Shown one piece after another: positions 35,901-47,969 of a stretch of 64,000 nucleotides of DNA. Source of the DNA: Ceratothoa steindachneri (lineage: Eukaryota > Arthropoda > Malacostraca > Isopoda > Cymothoidae); contig OZ018335.1 in the NCBI GenBank assembly GCA_963969495.1, positions 88,756,440-88,820,439 on the forward strand, read 5' to 3'. Within the stretch, counting starts at the first letter, position 1, and each line of letters starts with the position of its first letter. Under the pieces are notes generated by a model. It was not told the DNA's origin. It searched no databases and saw only the letters and a list, made by a program, of their open reading frames with translations. Position numbers and translations under genes: made by a program.

Positions 35901-38900
35901 CATATTTATTCCAATCCTTCACTCACATCAGATTTGTTCCACTCTTTTATTCATGTCAGTTAATTTAACTGTTTAAGTCATATTAGTTTTATTCCACTCT
36001 TTCACTCGTATTAGTTTTATTCAATTTTTTCACTTGTATAAGTTTTATTTCACTCCTTAACTCATATAGGTTTTATTCCACTCCTTCACTCGTATCCGTT
36101 TTATTCCAGTCCTCACTCATATCAGATTTATTCCACTCCTTCATCACATCAGATTTATTCCACTCTTTCATTCATGTCAGTTTATTACACTGTTTCACTC
36201 ATATTAGTTTTATTCCACTCTTTTACTCGTATCAGTTTATTTACTGTTTAACTCATTTTAGTTTTAGTGTACTATTTCACTTGTATCAGTTTTATTTCAC
36301 TCCTCTACTCATATTAGTTTTATTGAACTCTTTCATAGGTATCAGTTTTATTCCACTCTTTCACCTACATCAGATTTATTCTACTCCTTCACTCATGTCA
36401 GTTTATTACACTCCTTCACTCCTATCAGTTATATTCCACTCTTTCATTCGTATCAGTTTTATTCCACTCTTTGACTTGTATTCGTATATTTCTACTCCTT
36501 CACACATATCAGATTGATTCCAATTCTTCACTGACATCAGATTTATTCTACATCTACACTCATATCAGTTTTATTACACTCCTTCAGTCATATCAGTTTT
36601 ATTACCCTCTTTACACTTATATCAGTTTAATTTCACTCCTTCACTCATATCAGTTTTATTCCACTATGTCACTCGTATCAATTTTATTCGACTCTTTCAC
36701 TTGTATCAGATATACTTCACTCCTTCACTCATATCAGTTTTCTTCCACTCATTCACTCAGATCAGATCTATTACACTCCTTCACTCACATTAGATATATT
36801 CCACCCCTTGAGTCATATTAGTTTAATTCCACTTTTTTACTCGTATCAGTTTTTTTCAACTCTTTCACTTGTATCAGTTTTATTTCAATCCTTCACTCAT
36901 ATCAGTTTTATTCAACTCCTTCACTCGCATCAGTTTTATTGTATTCCTTTACTCATAGCAGTTTTATTTCACTCCTTCACTCCTATCAGATTTATTCCAC
37001 TCCTTTACACACATCAGATTTATCCCACTCGTTCACCTATGTTAGTTTATTACACTCCTGCACTGATATCAGTTTTTCCACTCTTTCACTTGTATCAGTT
37101 TTATTCCACTCTTTCACTTCTATCAGTTTTATTTTATTTATTCACTCATATCAATTTTATTCCAATCTTTCATTCGTATCAGTTATATTTCACTCTTTCA
37201 CTTGTATCAGATTTATTCCACTCCTTCACTTAAATCAGATTTATTCTACTGCTCTCCTCACAACAGATTTATTCTAATTCTTCCCCTCAGATCAGTTTTA
37301 CTCTACTCTTTCACTCATATACTCATATCAGTTTTATTCCGCTCTTTCACTTGTATCAGTTTTCTTCCACTCCTTCACTCGGATCAGTTTTATTCCACTT
37401 CTTTACTCATATCAGATTTATCCCACTCCTTCACTCACATCAGATTTATTACACTCTTTCACTCACATCAGATTTATTCCACTCCTTCACTCATATCAGT
37501 TTTATTCTACTCTTTTACTCGTATCAGTTTTATTCTACCCTTTCACTTGTTTCAGTTTTATTTCACTCCCTAACTCATATGTTTTATTCCACTCCTTCAC
37601 TCGTATCAGTTTTATTCAAGTCCTCACTCATATCAGATTTATTCCACTCCTTCACTTACATCAGATTTATTCCATCTTTCACTAATGTCAGTTGATTACA
37701 CTTTCTTACTTATATTAGTTTGATTCCACTCTTTCACTCGTATCAGTTATACTTCATTCTTTGACTTGTATCAGTTTTATTTCACTCCTTCACTCATATT
37801 AGTATTATTTCACTTTTTCATCGTGTCAGTTTTATTCCAGTCTTCCACTTGTATAAGATTTGTTCTACTCCTTCACTTACATAGGATTTATTGCACTCCT
37901 TCCCTCACATCAGATATATACTACTCTTTCACTCATATAAGATTTATTCCAGTCCTTCACTCATATCAGATTTATTTCACTCCTTCACTCATATCTGATT
38001 TATTCCATTCCATCACTTCTGTCAGTTCATTATACTCCTTCACTCAGATCAGTTTAACTACACTCTTTACTCGTATCAGTTTTTATTCCACTCTTTGACT
38101 TGTATCACTTTTATTTCACTCCTCCACTCATATTTGTTTTATTCCACTCTTTCATTCGTATCAGTTTTATTCCACTCTTTCACTTGTATCAGATTTATTT
38201 CACTCCTTCACTTACATCAGATTTATTCAACTGCTTCACTCATGTCAGTTCATGACTTTCCTTCACTCTTATCAGTTTTATTCTACTCTTTTGCTCCTAT
38301 CAGTTTTCTTCCTCTCTTTGATTTGTATTAGTTTTATTTCACTCCTTTACACATATCAGATTGATTCCACTCCTTCACTGACATCAGATTTATTCCCCTC
38401 CTTCACTCACATCAGTTTTCTTCTACTCCTTCACTCACATCAGATTTATTCCACTCCTTCACTCATATCAGATTTATTCCACTCCTTCGCTCATATCAGT
38501 TTAATTCCACTCCTTTACTTATTTCAGATTTATCCCACTTCTTCACTCAGATTCGATTTATTCCACTCCTTCACTCATATCATTTTTATTACACTCCTTC
38601 ACACATATCAGTTTTATTCCAACTTTTTACTGACATCAGATCTATTGCACTCCTTCATTGACATCAGATAAATTCCACTCCTTCACTCATATCAGTTTTA
38701 TTCCACTATTTCACCAGTATCAATTTTATTCGATTTTTTAACTTGTATCAGATATACTTCATTCTTTAACTCATATCAGTTTTATTCGACTCATTCACTC
38801 AGCTCAGATTTATTCCACTCCTTCACTCACATCAGATTTATTCCCCTTCTTCAGTCATATTAGATTTATTCCACTCTTTCACTCGTATAACTTTTTTTAA

Positions 38901-41732
38901 CTCTTTAACTTGTATGAGTTTTATCTTACTCCTATCCTACACTCATATTAGTTTTATTCCACTCCTTTAATCATATTTGATTTATTCCACTCCTTCACTC
39001 ATGTCAGTTTATTACACTCCTTCACTTATATTAGTTTTATTCCCCTCTTCCACTCGTATCAGTTTTATTCTACTCTTTCACTTGTATCAGTTTCATTTCA
39101 CTCTTTCGCTCATATCAGTTTTATTCCACTCCTTTACTCATATTAGTTTTATTCCACTCCTTCACTTATATCGGTTTTATTCTACTATTTCACTCGTATC
39201 AATTTTACTCGACTCTTTCACTTCTATAAGATATACTTCATTCCTTTACTCATATCAGTTTTATTCCACTTATTCACTCAGACCAGATTTACTCCACTCT
39301 TTAGACATATTAGTTTTATTCCACTCTTTTACTCGTATCAGTTTTTTTTCAACTCTCTCACTTGTATCAGTTTTATTTCCCTCCTTTACTCATATAATTT
39401 TTATTCCACTCCTTCACTTGTATCAGTTTTATTTCATTCCTTGACTCATAGCAATTTTATTCTACTCCTTCACTCATATCAGATTTATTACACCCCTTCA
39501 CACATATCAGATATATTCCACTCCTTCACTCATGTTAGTTTTTTACACTTCTTCACTAATATCAGTTTTTCAACTCTTTCACTTGTATCAGTTTTATTCC
39601 ACTCTTCCACTTGTATCAGTTTTATTTCATTCCTTTACTCAAATCAGTTTTATTCCAGTCTTTACTCCGTACCAGTTTTATTCCACTCTTTCACTTGTAT
39701 CAGATTTATTCCACTCCTTCACTTAAATCAGATTTATTCTTCTCCTTTCCTTACATCAGATTTTTTCCAATCCTTCTTCTAGATCAGTTTTATTCTTCTC
39801 TTTCAATCATATCCGTTTTATTCTGCTCTTTCACTTGTATCAGTTTTATCCACTCCTTCACTCGAATCAGTTTTATTCCACCATTTCACTCATATCAGAT
39901 TTATTCCACTCCTTCACTCACATCAGATTTATTCCACTCTTTTATTCACATCAGATTTATTCCACTCCTTCCTCATATTAGTTTTATTCTACTCTTTCAA
40001 TCGTATCACTTTTATTCTACTTTTTCACTTGTATCAGTTCTATTTCACTCCTTAACTCATATCAGTTTTATTTCACTCCTTTACTCGTATCAGTTTTATT
40101 CCACTCCTTCACTCATATCAGATTTATTCCACTCCTTCACTCACATCAGATTTATTCCACTCTTTCACTCACATCAGATTTATTCCACTCCTTCACTCAT
40201 CTTAGTTTTATTCTACTCTTTCAATCGTATCAGTTTTATTCTACCCTTTCACTTGTATCAGTTTTATTTCACTCCTTAACTCATATCAGTTTTATTCCAC
40301 TTTTTCACTCGTATCAGTTTTATTCCACTCCTTCACTCATATCAGATTTATTCCACTCCTCCACTCACATCAGATTTATTTCACTCCTTCACTTATGTCA
40401 GTTTATTACACTGTTTCACTCATATTAGTTTTATTCCACTTTTTCACTCGTATTTGTTTTATTTCATTTTTTCACTTCTATTAGTTTTATTTCACTCATA
40501 TCAGTTTATTCCACTCCTTCACTTGTATAAGATTTTTTCTACTCCTTCACTTACATCAGATTGATTCCACTCCTTCCCTTACATCAGATTTATACCACTT
40601 TTTCACTTAAATTAGATTTATTTCACTCCTTCACTCATATCAGATTTATTCCACTCCTTCACTCACATCTGTTTTATTCCATTTCATCACTTCTGTCAGT
40701 TTATTATACTCCTTCACCCCTTCCAGTTTTATTACACTTTTTTACTCGTATCAGTTTTTATTCCACTATTTTAATTGTATCAGTTTTATTTCACTTCTCT
40801 ACTCATATTAGTTTTATTCCACTCTTTCATTCGTATCAGTTTTATTCCACTCTTTCACTTGTATCAGCTTTTTTCCACTCCTTCACTTACATCAGATTTA
40901 TTCTACTCCTTCTTTCATGTCAGTTTATTACACTCCTTCACTCATATCAGTTTTATTTCACTCTTTCATTCGTATCAGTTTTATTCCACTCTTTCACTTG
41001 TATTAGTTTTATTTCACTCATTCACACATATCAGATTGATTCCACTCCTTCACTGACATCAGATTTATTTCACTCCTTCACTCATATCAGTTTATGTCAC
41101 TCCTACACTCATATCAGTTTATGTCACTCTTTCACTCATATCAGTTTTATTCCCCTCCTTCACTTATAACAGTTTTATTCTACTCTTTCACTCGTATCAG
41201 TTTTATTCCACTCATATCAGTTTTATTCTACTATTTTACTCATATCAATTTTATTCCACTCTTTTACTCTGATCCGTTTATTTCACTTCAACACTTATAT
41301 CAGTTTTATTTCACTTTTTCACTCATATCAGTCTTATTACACTCTATTACTTGTATCAGTTTTATTCCACTCTTTCACTCGTATCAGTTTTATTTTACTT
41401 TTTCACTCGTATCAGTTTTATTCCACTCCTTCACTCATATCAGTTTTATTCCACTCTTTCACTCGTATCAGTTTTATTCCGCTCCTTCACTCATATCAGT
41501 TTTATTCCACTCTTTTACTCGTATCAGTTTTATTCCAATCCTTCAATCATATTAGTTTTATGCCACTCCTACCAGTTTTATTCTACTCCTTCAATTATAT
41601 CCGATTTAGTCCACTCTTTCACTCACATCAGATTTATTCCACTCTTTCACTCACATAAGATTTATTCCACTCTTTCACTCGTATCAGTCTTATTCCTCTC
41701 CTTCACTTATATAAGTTTAATTCCCCCCCTCA
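30000..41732 (+). repeat. 11.7-kb array of a 28-bp satellite (about 415 units)
   Basis: The consensus is TATCAGTTTTATTCC followed by ACTCCTTCACTCA, on the + strand, with alternating variants such as CATCAGATTTATTCC, CTCTTTCACTTG and CATGTCAGTTTATTACA. Divergence between neighbours is moderate, and longer blocks recur (finding at 33999). Because 28 leaves remainder 1 on division by 3 and the unit has no stop, all three plus frames stay open and translate to the same 28-residue repeat (SLISVLFHSFTHISF, IPLLHSYQFYSTP). The long plus-strand frames here, up to 423 codons, are therefore artefacts. Each unit is pyrimidine-rich and ends in ATCAG, resembling a 3' splice site in the direction of transcription. 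Confidence 0.95.
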
Positions 41733-41862
41733 CAAATTTACAATATATACTTTAATAAAAGAATTTTACACGATTTTTACCACCGATTTCCACTCATTTA
41801 CGATGGCTTTGATTTCTCAGTTAAGGGACATACTTATTAACGTGGCTTCCGTACCGTAGATA

Positions 41863-41970
41863 TCTACAGCACCTAGGAGCCGCAGCTACTCCATCCAGCG
41901 ATTAATCATACCCGATCTCACTTAACTTCGCTGATAACGGTAGCGGTGTTTCCACTCGGTTAAGCCGTAT
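41863..41970 (-). ncRNA. 5S rRNA-like sequence (pseudogene or 5S-derived SINE)
   Basis: The minus strand begins TACGGCTTAACCGAGTGGAA, passes through AGCGAAGTTAAGTGAGATCG and GGTATGATTAATCGCTGGAT, and ends CCTAGGTGCTGTAGATA. This lines up along its whole length with eukaryotic 5S rRNA: TACGGCCATACC..., AAGCTAAGCAGGGTCGGGCC, TGGTTAGTACTTGGATGGG, GGGTGCTGTAGGC. The internal control region (box A, intermediate element, box C) is the best-preserved part. Identity is clearly below that of a functional gene, so it is most likely a pseudogene or the head of a 5S-derived SINE. No T-run terminator follows directly on the minus strand. Confidence 0.6.
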
Positions 41971-42205
41971 TCCCGGGAATTTAAGACTATCACTTATTAC
42001 CTCTAGTTAGGAACTCATTTAGTATAGTTAATTTCCTTGTATAAAATTATTACACTGTTTTATAGTTTCCACGGCTTGAGAAATGTGAGGTCCCATTTCG
42101 ACTACAATGAATGTACTATTAGCCTCCTTGATTAATTATTAAAGGATCGATGCGGAAGAGTCAAACTAACTCCATTACTTGGTTATAACTGCTGATGGTT
42201 TGCAG

Positions 42206-42301
42206 GAAAGAGACTTCGATAAGCATTCCGAATACTGCTCCACCGAACCCGTTGCTGATGAATTTTTGGAAAAAAATCGAAAAATCAAAGATTATTTTGA
42301 G
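42206..42301 (+). CDS. Unc-89: Unc-89/obscurin exon 5: DH domain, 32 codons
   Basis: The acceptor is GATGGTTTGCAG and the donor TTTGAG|GTAAGT; 96 bases, phase 0 in and out. Translation is ERDFDKHSEYCSTEPVADEF and then LEKNRKIKDYFE. It continues exon 4 (...IGKTFLRL-ERDFDKHSEYC), matching the DH order F-L-x-L-E-x-x-F-x-x-H-x-x-Y followed by a helix ending x-F-F/Y-E. The rest of the DH domain and the PH domain should lie downstream. I found no further exon up to 64000, although short exons could be missed by eye; intron 5 therefore probably exceeds 21 kb. The exon starts about 240 bp after a 5S-like sequence and about 480 bp after the satellite array. Confidence 0.85.
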
Positions 42302-44380
42302 GTAAGTTCACATTCAATTCTTTACGAGTAGAAAAATCAAAGGCTAGTTTTAAACAAATGCTCCATTCATTTCTTAATATTAAATAAAAAATCCTAAAAT
42401 TCAGTCATTAATAATAAAATATCTAAGATTATCCGAATTAAGCCAATCATTCATTTCTTAATGTATAAAAATCAAGGCTTCTTTGAATTAAGTCGGGCAT
42501 TTTGAACATTTTGCAGGACTCGTTAGTTCATTACTTTAAATTAGTCTATGTGTAGTACTAGTATTAGTAGTTCGTCAACCCGCCTTTATCCAGGCGGGAT
42601 CCCTAACCGGATAATGAAATCGACATAAAGGTCAGTATGACAATCGATTAATTATAAGTGCTAAGACACAAAAGAGATTGACAGAGTGGCAAGGAGCACG
42701 GTTTGGGCATGGTAGTTGTAGATTGAAGTCATTTGTTAAAGGGGGGAGCAGGGTGTTTGGAACCTTATCTCCAGGGATGAATCCTGATTGTAAGGGATGA
42801 TGCAGCAAAAGCACCTATGGCTATGCTGGTCCATCGGTGAAGAAATAAAGGATGAGTCAGTCGAAGACTAGAGATTGAAGACTTCCCATTCCCTTGATTT
42901 TGGAAATAAAATTATATCGATTCTATTAGCTTTTTTCACTCCCCTGTACGCCCATAAAATGGGTAGTAATTCATTTACATACTTGTATTTAGTGTATTAT
43001 AATAAAATCATTTTACCTTTTAGCTATAGCTTAATTTTATGATCCATTCTTCATTTTATTTTGCAATATCAGGCCATTATTACTCTTTCTCTATTTTATA
43101 TTTGTCCAATTCCGATTACATTACATCATCCATTTAACGAAACGTCTAGCTTGAATTCTTATAACTAAGCTCCATTTCTAGCAATCACATTTCAGATGAT
43201 ACTAATATTCCTTATTATTAAAGTCCCTTAAAAATTGTACGTGTTTAGTTAAATATAGTTTGTAATAATTTATAAAGTCATTTCAACATAAAAGTAACAA
43301 CCATGAATCTATTAGAAATTTATAAAAGCTGTTCCTAGGAACCTCCTTAACACAATTTCTCTTAGATCTTTAAAAACCCCCTGAGATTAAGGCATATTTG
43401 TTACAATCTAAACTTTTAGTTAAATTTTTAGGTAATTCAATAGTTTTTTTTAAATACATCTGAAATTTATTTCGGATTGAGTTTTTTAGAATATTTCCAA
43501 AAATATATTTCTATGCAAATAAGTTCATGACTCATGATTCACCATTCTGAGTGTGTTGGTAGTTATTATAAACACTTAACTTTACAAATACATTAAGTGT
43601 CCAAATTAGTAAATACCTATGCCTATAATGTAGCAAGATATATTTAAATATTTCCAGGATCCAGAAAGTTCCATTAAAGTGAAAAACATAAGTAAAAAAT
43701 TTCAATAAAATTATGGTTAATCAGATTTGTGGACATTAATGTAAATCTTAATATGGGCTCGAACAAGGATGAGAACAAATACAGCTGAGCCTTGATAGAG
43801 TCAATGAATGTCGTTGATGTTTCTGATAATTATTTTTAGAGCAATATCCACCACTGCTGTAACTTGCAATAAAGCCAGCCATTCTTTTGGTAACGGAAGG
43901 GTATATAGGACAAATTTACCATATTGTTGAAAGTAATATATATATATATATATAAATATATACCTGAATACTTAACGTTGAAGTATATAAAAAAACAATG
44001 TGACAATATAATAAACTTGAGGAACAATCAGGGTTACCCATCAGTGGATAAGGAAAGTCAAACAGAGCTTACAAACAAAATATTGTATGGAAGCAACTCT
44101 ATTACCCCAAACTACCCCAAAACAAGGAAAGGGGAATGGTAATACTTCATCCAAAACATTTTGTTGTCTTAGAAATTAGATCGGTCCTTGGGTATATTTG
44201 GACTGTTGATTCCAAAAATGACGAACCACTAGTTTTTCTGGCTAATTTGCCCTTTTTATACCTAAAGATAGTCACACCGTTAAAAGAACGTATAATAAAT
44301 GCTTATTTAAATCTACTACATTAGAATCTAACGTAATTGTAAGTTGAAAATGAGAAAAAAACCTAAACATATAATTCACT
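42302..44380. other. Intron 5 start, nothing recognised
   Basis: AT-rich, with an (AT)n run at 43935-43955. At 42573-42620 there is a small GC-richer patch (CCCGCCTTTATCCAGGCGGG, a perfect short hairpin) that could belong to an unidentified repeat reaching about 42840. No exon found. Confidence 0.4.
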
Positions 44381-44389
44381 AGTCATTGC

Positions 44390-46220
44390 CCAGACGAGAG
44401 AAGATTCTTTTAGAGGACTGCCCCGATTGACATGGACGTGGATAGTCTCGTTGAAAGATCTAGCAGTCACCTGTCATCATACGTGTATCTCACCTTCCCG
44501 TTACCTCTTTTGCATTATTTTATTTTGGTGAGGTCGCTCTGCCAGGTGTTCGTTGAAAGAGTCGGGGACAGACACCACTTTGCGGGAGGCCTGTATCAAG
44601 CATGAACTTAGGTCCGTCCGCTCCCCAAACTGATAGACGTCGCTCTCTCCATGATATAGTCACAGAGAGTTTTTTCTAAATTTGCACTTACTGCCAGTCG
44701 CAGGATTTTGAATTGCATCTCCCTTTGCCAAACCTTACCAAATGCTTTTGATACATCCCTACATACAATGTCCACCTAACTCTCTTGACTTTTGGCTTGG
44801 CAAGGTTTTCCGTGATGACATTTATTGCCATCTCCTTACTCTCCTTTTTACGGAAGCCAAATTGGTACGGATTGTACAGGGAATTCTCCAGCAAGTGAGA
44901 CACGAGTCGTCCATTAAGGATTTTCTCAAAGAAATTGGTCGGTAGCTCTCCTTCTTCATTGGATCCTTCCTGTGCTTTGCTAAGAAATCATCTTAGCCGC
45001 CATGAAAGCATCAGTGATGTATCCTATATTTATCTCATTCTTTAAATGATATTAGCTGGTGCCTTATCAAAATTTAACTTTCTTATCCAGCATTGTCCTG
45101 AGGCATTCTGGAGAAATGTTTGGAACACACCGAGTAGTTCCTCCTCGGCTATCTTGGCGCCTAGGTCGCGCTGTCTATCCACCTGTTGGTAAGGATGCGT
45201 TCGATAGATTTGTGTGTTCAGCTCGTCTATGATTTCGTGTTCAAACTCTATGTAAAGTTCTTCATTTTCGTCTTTAGTTATACTGAATATGTTTCTAAAT
45301 AACTTCGGAATATTGCATCTATATTCTTCCGTTTTGATGTTTCCGCTTTGTTTTGTATTTAGATTTTCTTCGCTCTCCCAGTCGATCTTTTAACACGTCT
45401 CATTTTTTGTCAAAAGTCTTTGGGAGATGCATCCTGATCGAGGCTTTCGATAGCATCTTTCCAACGTCTCCACTGTTTTTCGAAGATCAACTGGTTGAGT
45501 TCTTTGATCTCTTTACTTCTTTAGATCGCGTCACTTGATGCGTTTCTGATGTTAATCTCATCCGAAGTGGGAGAATGATAGTTCTCTAGGAGTTGTGCAT
45601 ACCGTGCTCAGTCTGCCCTTTTGTAGTTTTTTATAATTATGGCTGGGACTTGTATAGGGTTCCAATTGATACTAAGTAGGATCCTTATATGATCACTACA
45701 TAGTACCTGGACTGGATCCATGTAGTAGTTGAACGGTAGCTGACGATTGCCAAGAGAGGTCTAGTTTTGTGGCACCCCCTCCACTAACATTTGTGGGAAT
45801 GTTGGGGACAATTCACTGAACGATGTTCTTTCCAGCAATTTATCCAGGCTCCTTCCAAACCCATTGAAATTTTTATAGCCAGACTCCTGTCACCTGGCAT
45901 TCAGTTGCCCCATTAGGATTGTGGGGTCCTTGTGCTCACTATAGGCCAGTGAAAGACTGTAAGGGTAAAACCCTTTCCTTGGCGGCTGGTATTCGGTAGC
46001 TATGCCTATCTTTCCTATGTTGACTTTGACCTTTATCGTTAAATCTGATTATTCAAGTTTTTTTATTAGTTTGTATTTTATCCCTTTTATCGCAATAGCG
46101 GCACCATCGTATCGCTCTTGAAAATATTTCGTGATCAACGCGTCATATTTAAATTTTCCTTACCCGTTTCGATCCCGTGCTCCGAAAGCAAGATGTCATC
46201 TGCATCAATGTCTCTGAATA
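44390..46220 (-). pseudogene. LINE ORF2 (endonuclease and N-terminal RT)
   Basis: Endonuclease part (about 46220-45690): ILLSEHGIETGK, then DPTILMGQLNAR (G-D-L-N-A motif with Gln for Asp), NFNGFGRSLDKLL, and VQVLCSDHIRILLSIN with the S-D-H active-site motif. A linker (NQLIFEKQWRRWKDAIESLD) precedes the reverse transcriptase: NSLYNPYQFGFRKKESKEMA at about 44870, a degraded finger/palm region (KHLVRFGKGRCNS), TGLPQSGVCPRLF and RYTYDDR, which corresponds to Y-A-D-D. The copy ends there. Confidence 0.8.
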
Positions 46221-46694
46221 TATTTCCGTAAAGAGTCCTTTTCGTCGGCTAGCCAGTGGTGTTAGTTATCAATTTTCTTACCGCTATTCATTACATGATG
46301 CTGTGTTATCTTCCAATGTTTCCTCTTGTTTTTCTACTTTTTCTTCACCTGCGGACATCTCTTGCGTGTACAGGCTTTTTGCTCTTCTGAGTTGGACTTG
46401 GAGTTTTTGACTTACTCTTAGTTGCCCTAGTACGAGTGCATGGGCCTTCGTCGCTCTCTGAGCTAGTCTTCTCTTATCGATCTTTTTCTTCTTCTTCCTC
46501 TTCTAATACTTCAGAGAAGGGCACTACTACCGTTGCCTCAATTCCTGATTGCCTGATCGTATTGTTCTTGATTATTGGATCTGTGAATGCCTTGGAGCAT
46601 TCAGGGTTGGAAGGTTATTTGCCTTCAACAGAGATTTAGGCACCATGTTGAAGCAAATAGTCTTAACAGCATGATCTACATTTGCATGTAAGAT

Positions 46695-47230
46695 TCAAAT
46701 GAGTATGCAATCGCTCAGGTCGCTGGAGATTTTTACTTCTGACGCAGATTCTCTCGATTGTTGCATCTCATGACTTTTCTTCGCGGCGCTTGCATATGTG
46801 CTTTGCTTTGCATTCTTTGATTCCTCATCTTTCCTTTTATTTATATTTTTGGGGGACAGTACAGGGCTATGATCCTCTGCTCGCCCATGAAATTGAAGCA
46901 CCCTTTTCTGTGCGCTTTTGCAATAGTCAAATCGGTGTTCCTCGGTTGCCCATTCACTGCACCACTGTTTCTTCTTGTCGGAAAAGTTTGTGGATGTGTG
47001 TTCTTCAAGTGTGTAGCATACAAACACATTTGTATGATATGGAACTTTTCCTGTTCAAGACCAGGAGTCCGTATGTAGTGGCTTTTCGTGCCATTTCTAT
47101 CGAGGTGAAAGTGACCTTGAATACATTGGTGGGGTCACATAAATTTATTACTACTCTGACCTTTGCTCGTGTGTGTTGCTTTTCAATTTCTTCTTTGAGC
47201 TTTTCGGCCGAGTGTTCCTCAACCTAGCTC
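46695..47230 (-). pseudogene. LINE ORF1 (gag-like, CCHC zinc knuckles)
   Basis: In two frames around 47030-46850 the residues form the ORF1 pattern C-x2-C-x4-H-x4-C three times: CYTLEEHTSTNF, then KKQWCSEWATEEHRFDYC, then KSAQKRVLQFHG (reading FNFMG in the other frame) and DHSPV/YCP. Upstream, MARKATTYGLLV-like residues match the preceding domain. ORF1 proteins of this class bind element RNA. A Lys/Ser-rich tail (SAAKKSHEMQQSRESASEVK) follows. Frameshifts show it is inactive. Confidence 0.75.
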
Positions 47231-47969
47231 TACACTTTGCGGGAGATAACACTGTAGTTGGTTGCCACTTGTGGGAGAAGGGGGGTGTCGCCCTAAGGGC
47301 AGAAGCTTGTCCACATCTCTCGTTTCGGCGCAGCTAACAATGAAACTGGTTTGAACTGCGAAAAGCTTTACGAGTGCTACCTTCAGTTTGGCGAATAGCA
47401 CTTTACAAAGTCGGCTCTTTTGTAAGGAGGAGGTAGGGAAGTTGATCTTTAAGAAGACCCTCTTAGTGAGGAGTCTCCATGTGTGCCCCGGATCTTCCTC
47501 TCTTTTCTCCCTTAGAAGTTTTTCTCCCGTGACTTAACTTGAAGTTATATATTTCTGTGTGTGAACCATAATTAGCGAGAAGTAAATATGAAGATTGTTG
47601 GTAAAAACTGGGTTTTTCAATTGAGATGAAAGCCGCCGTCCACTATCTAATTAGTTCCCCACTCAATTCCTGCTAGGATAGAGGATGATGATGGATGGGT
47701 GGATCCGGTTGGGCTCCTCTAGAGGAATGAAGCATGGTGGACTTTATCAAAGTAGGGACTGAATCAACTGCCACTACCCTTGTTACACAGAATATCGGGT
47801 TTCTTACATCATACCTGCTTCTAACGTGCACAGAGACTCGAGCTGCTTCCCTATGTAGTCATGGTCGGACCCTGGAATGTGAGGATTACTCCCCCACCCA
47901 AAGGTTGCAGTTAAGTCCCATACCAGAATGATTTATGACCCATGATTCCACTGTGGGCTATTCCTCAAA

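Larger units (their letters stand above)
44380..47530 (-). mobile_element. I/Jockey-like LINE, fragment A (ORF1 plus 5' part of ORF2)
   Basis: Read on the minus strand from about 47530 it has a GC-richer leader, ORF1 with zinc knuckles, then ORF2 with an AP-type endonuclease and the first half of the reverse transcriptase, breaking off around 44400 after the Y-x-D-D region. Stops and frameshifts are frequent. The order ORF1-EN-RT and the three-knuckle ORF1 fit the I/Jockey/R1 group of non-LTR elements. Confidence 0.8.

Noticed and set aside
30000..41732. CRISPR-like look of short regular repeats
   Set aside because: Units are directly adjacent without spacers, number about 415, and sit in a eukaryotic intron.
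29970..41755. Dozens of long plus-strand frames, up to 423 codons, rich in Phe, Ser, His and Leu
   Set aside because: They are readings of the 28-bp satellite in all three frames; the peptide period equals the DNA period and no start or codon signal is present.
42573..42600. Perfect short hairpin CCCGCCTTTATCCAGGCGGG, considered as a terminator or tRNA remnant
   Set aside because: No tRNA boxes and no bacterial context; too short to interpret.
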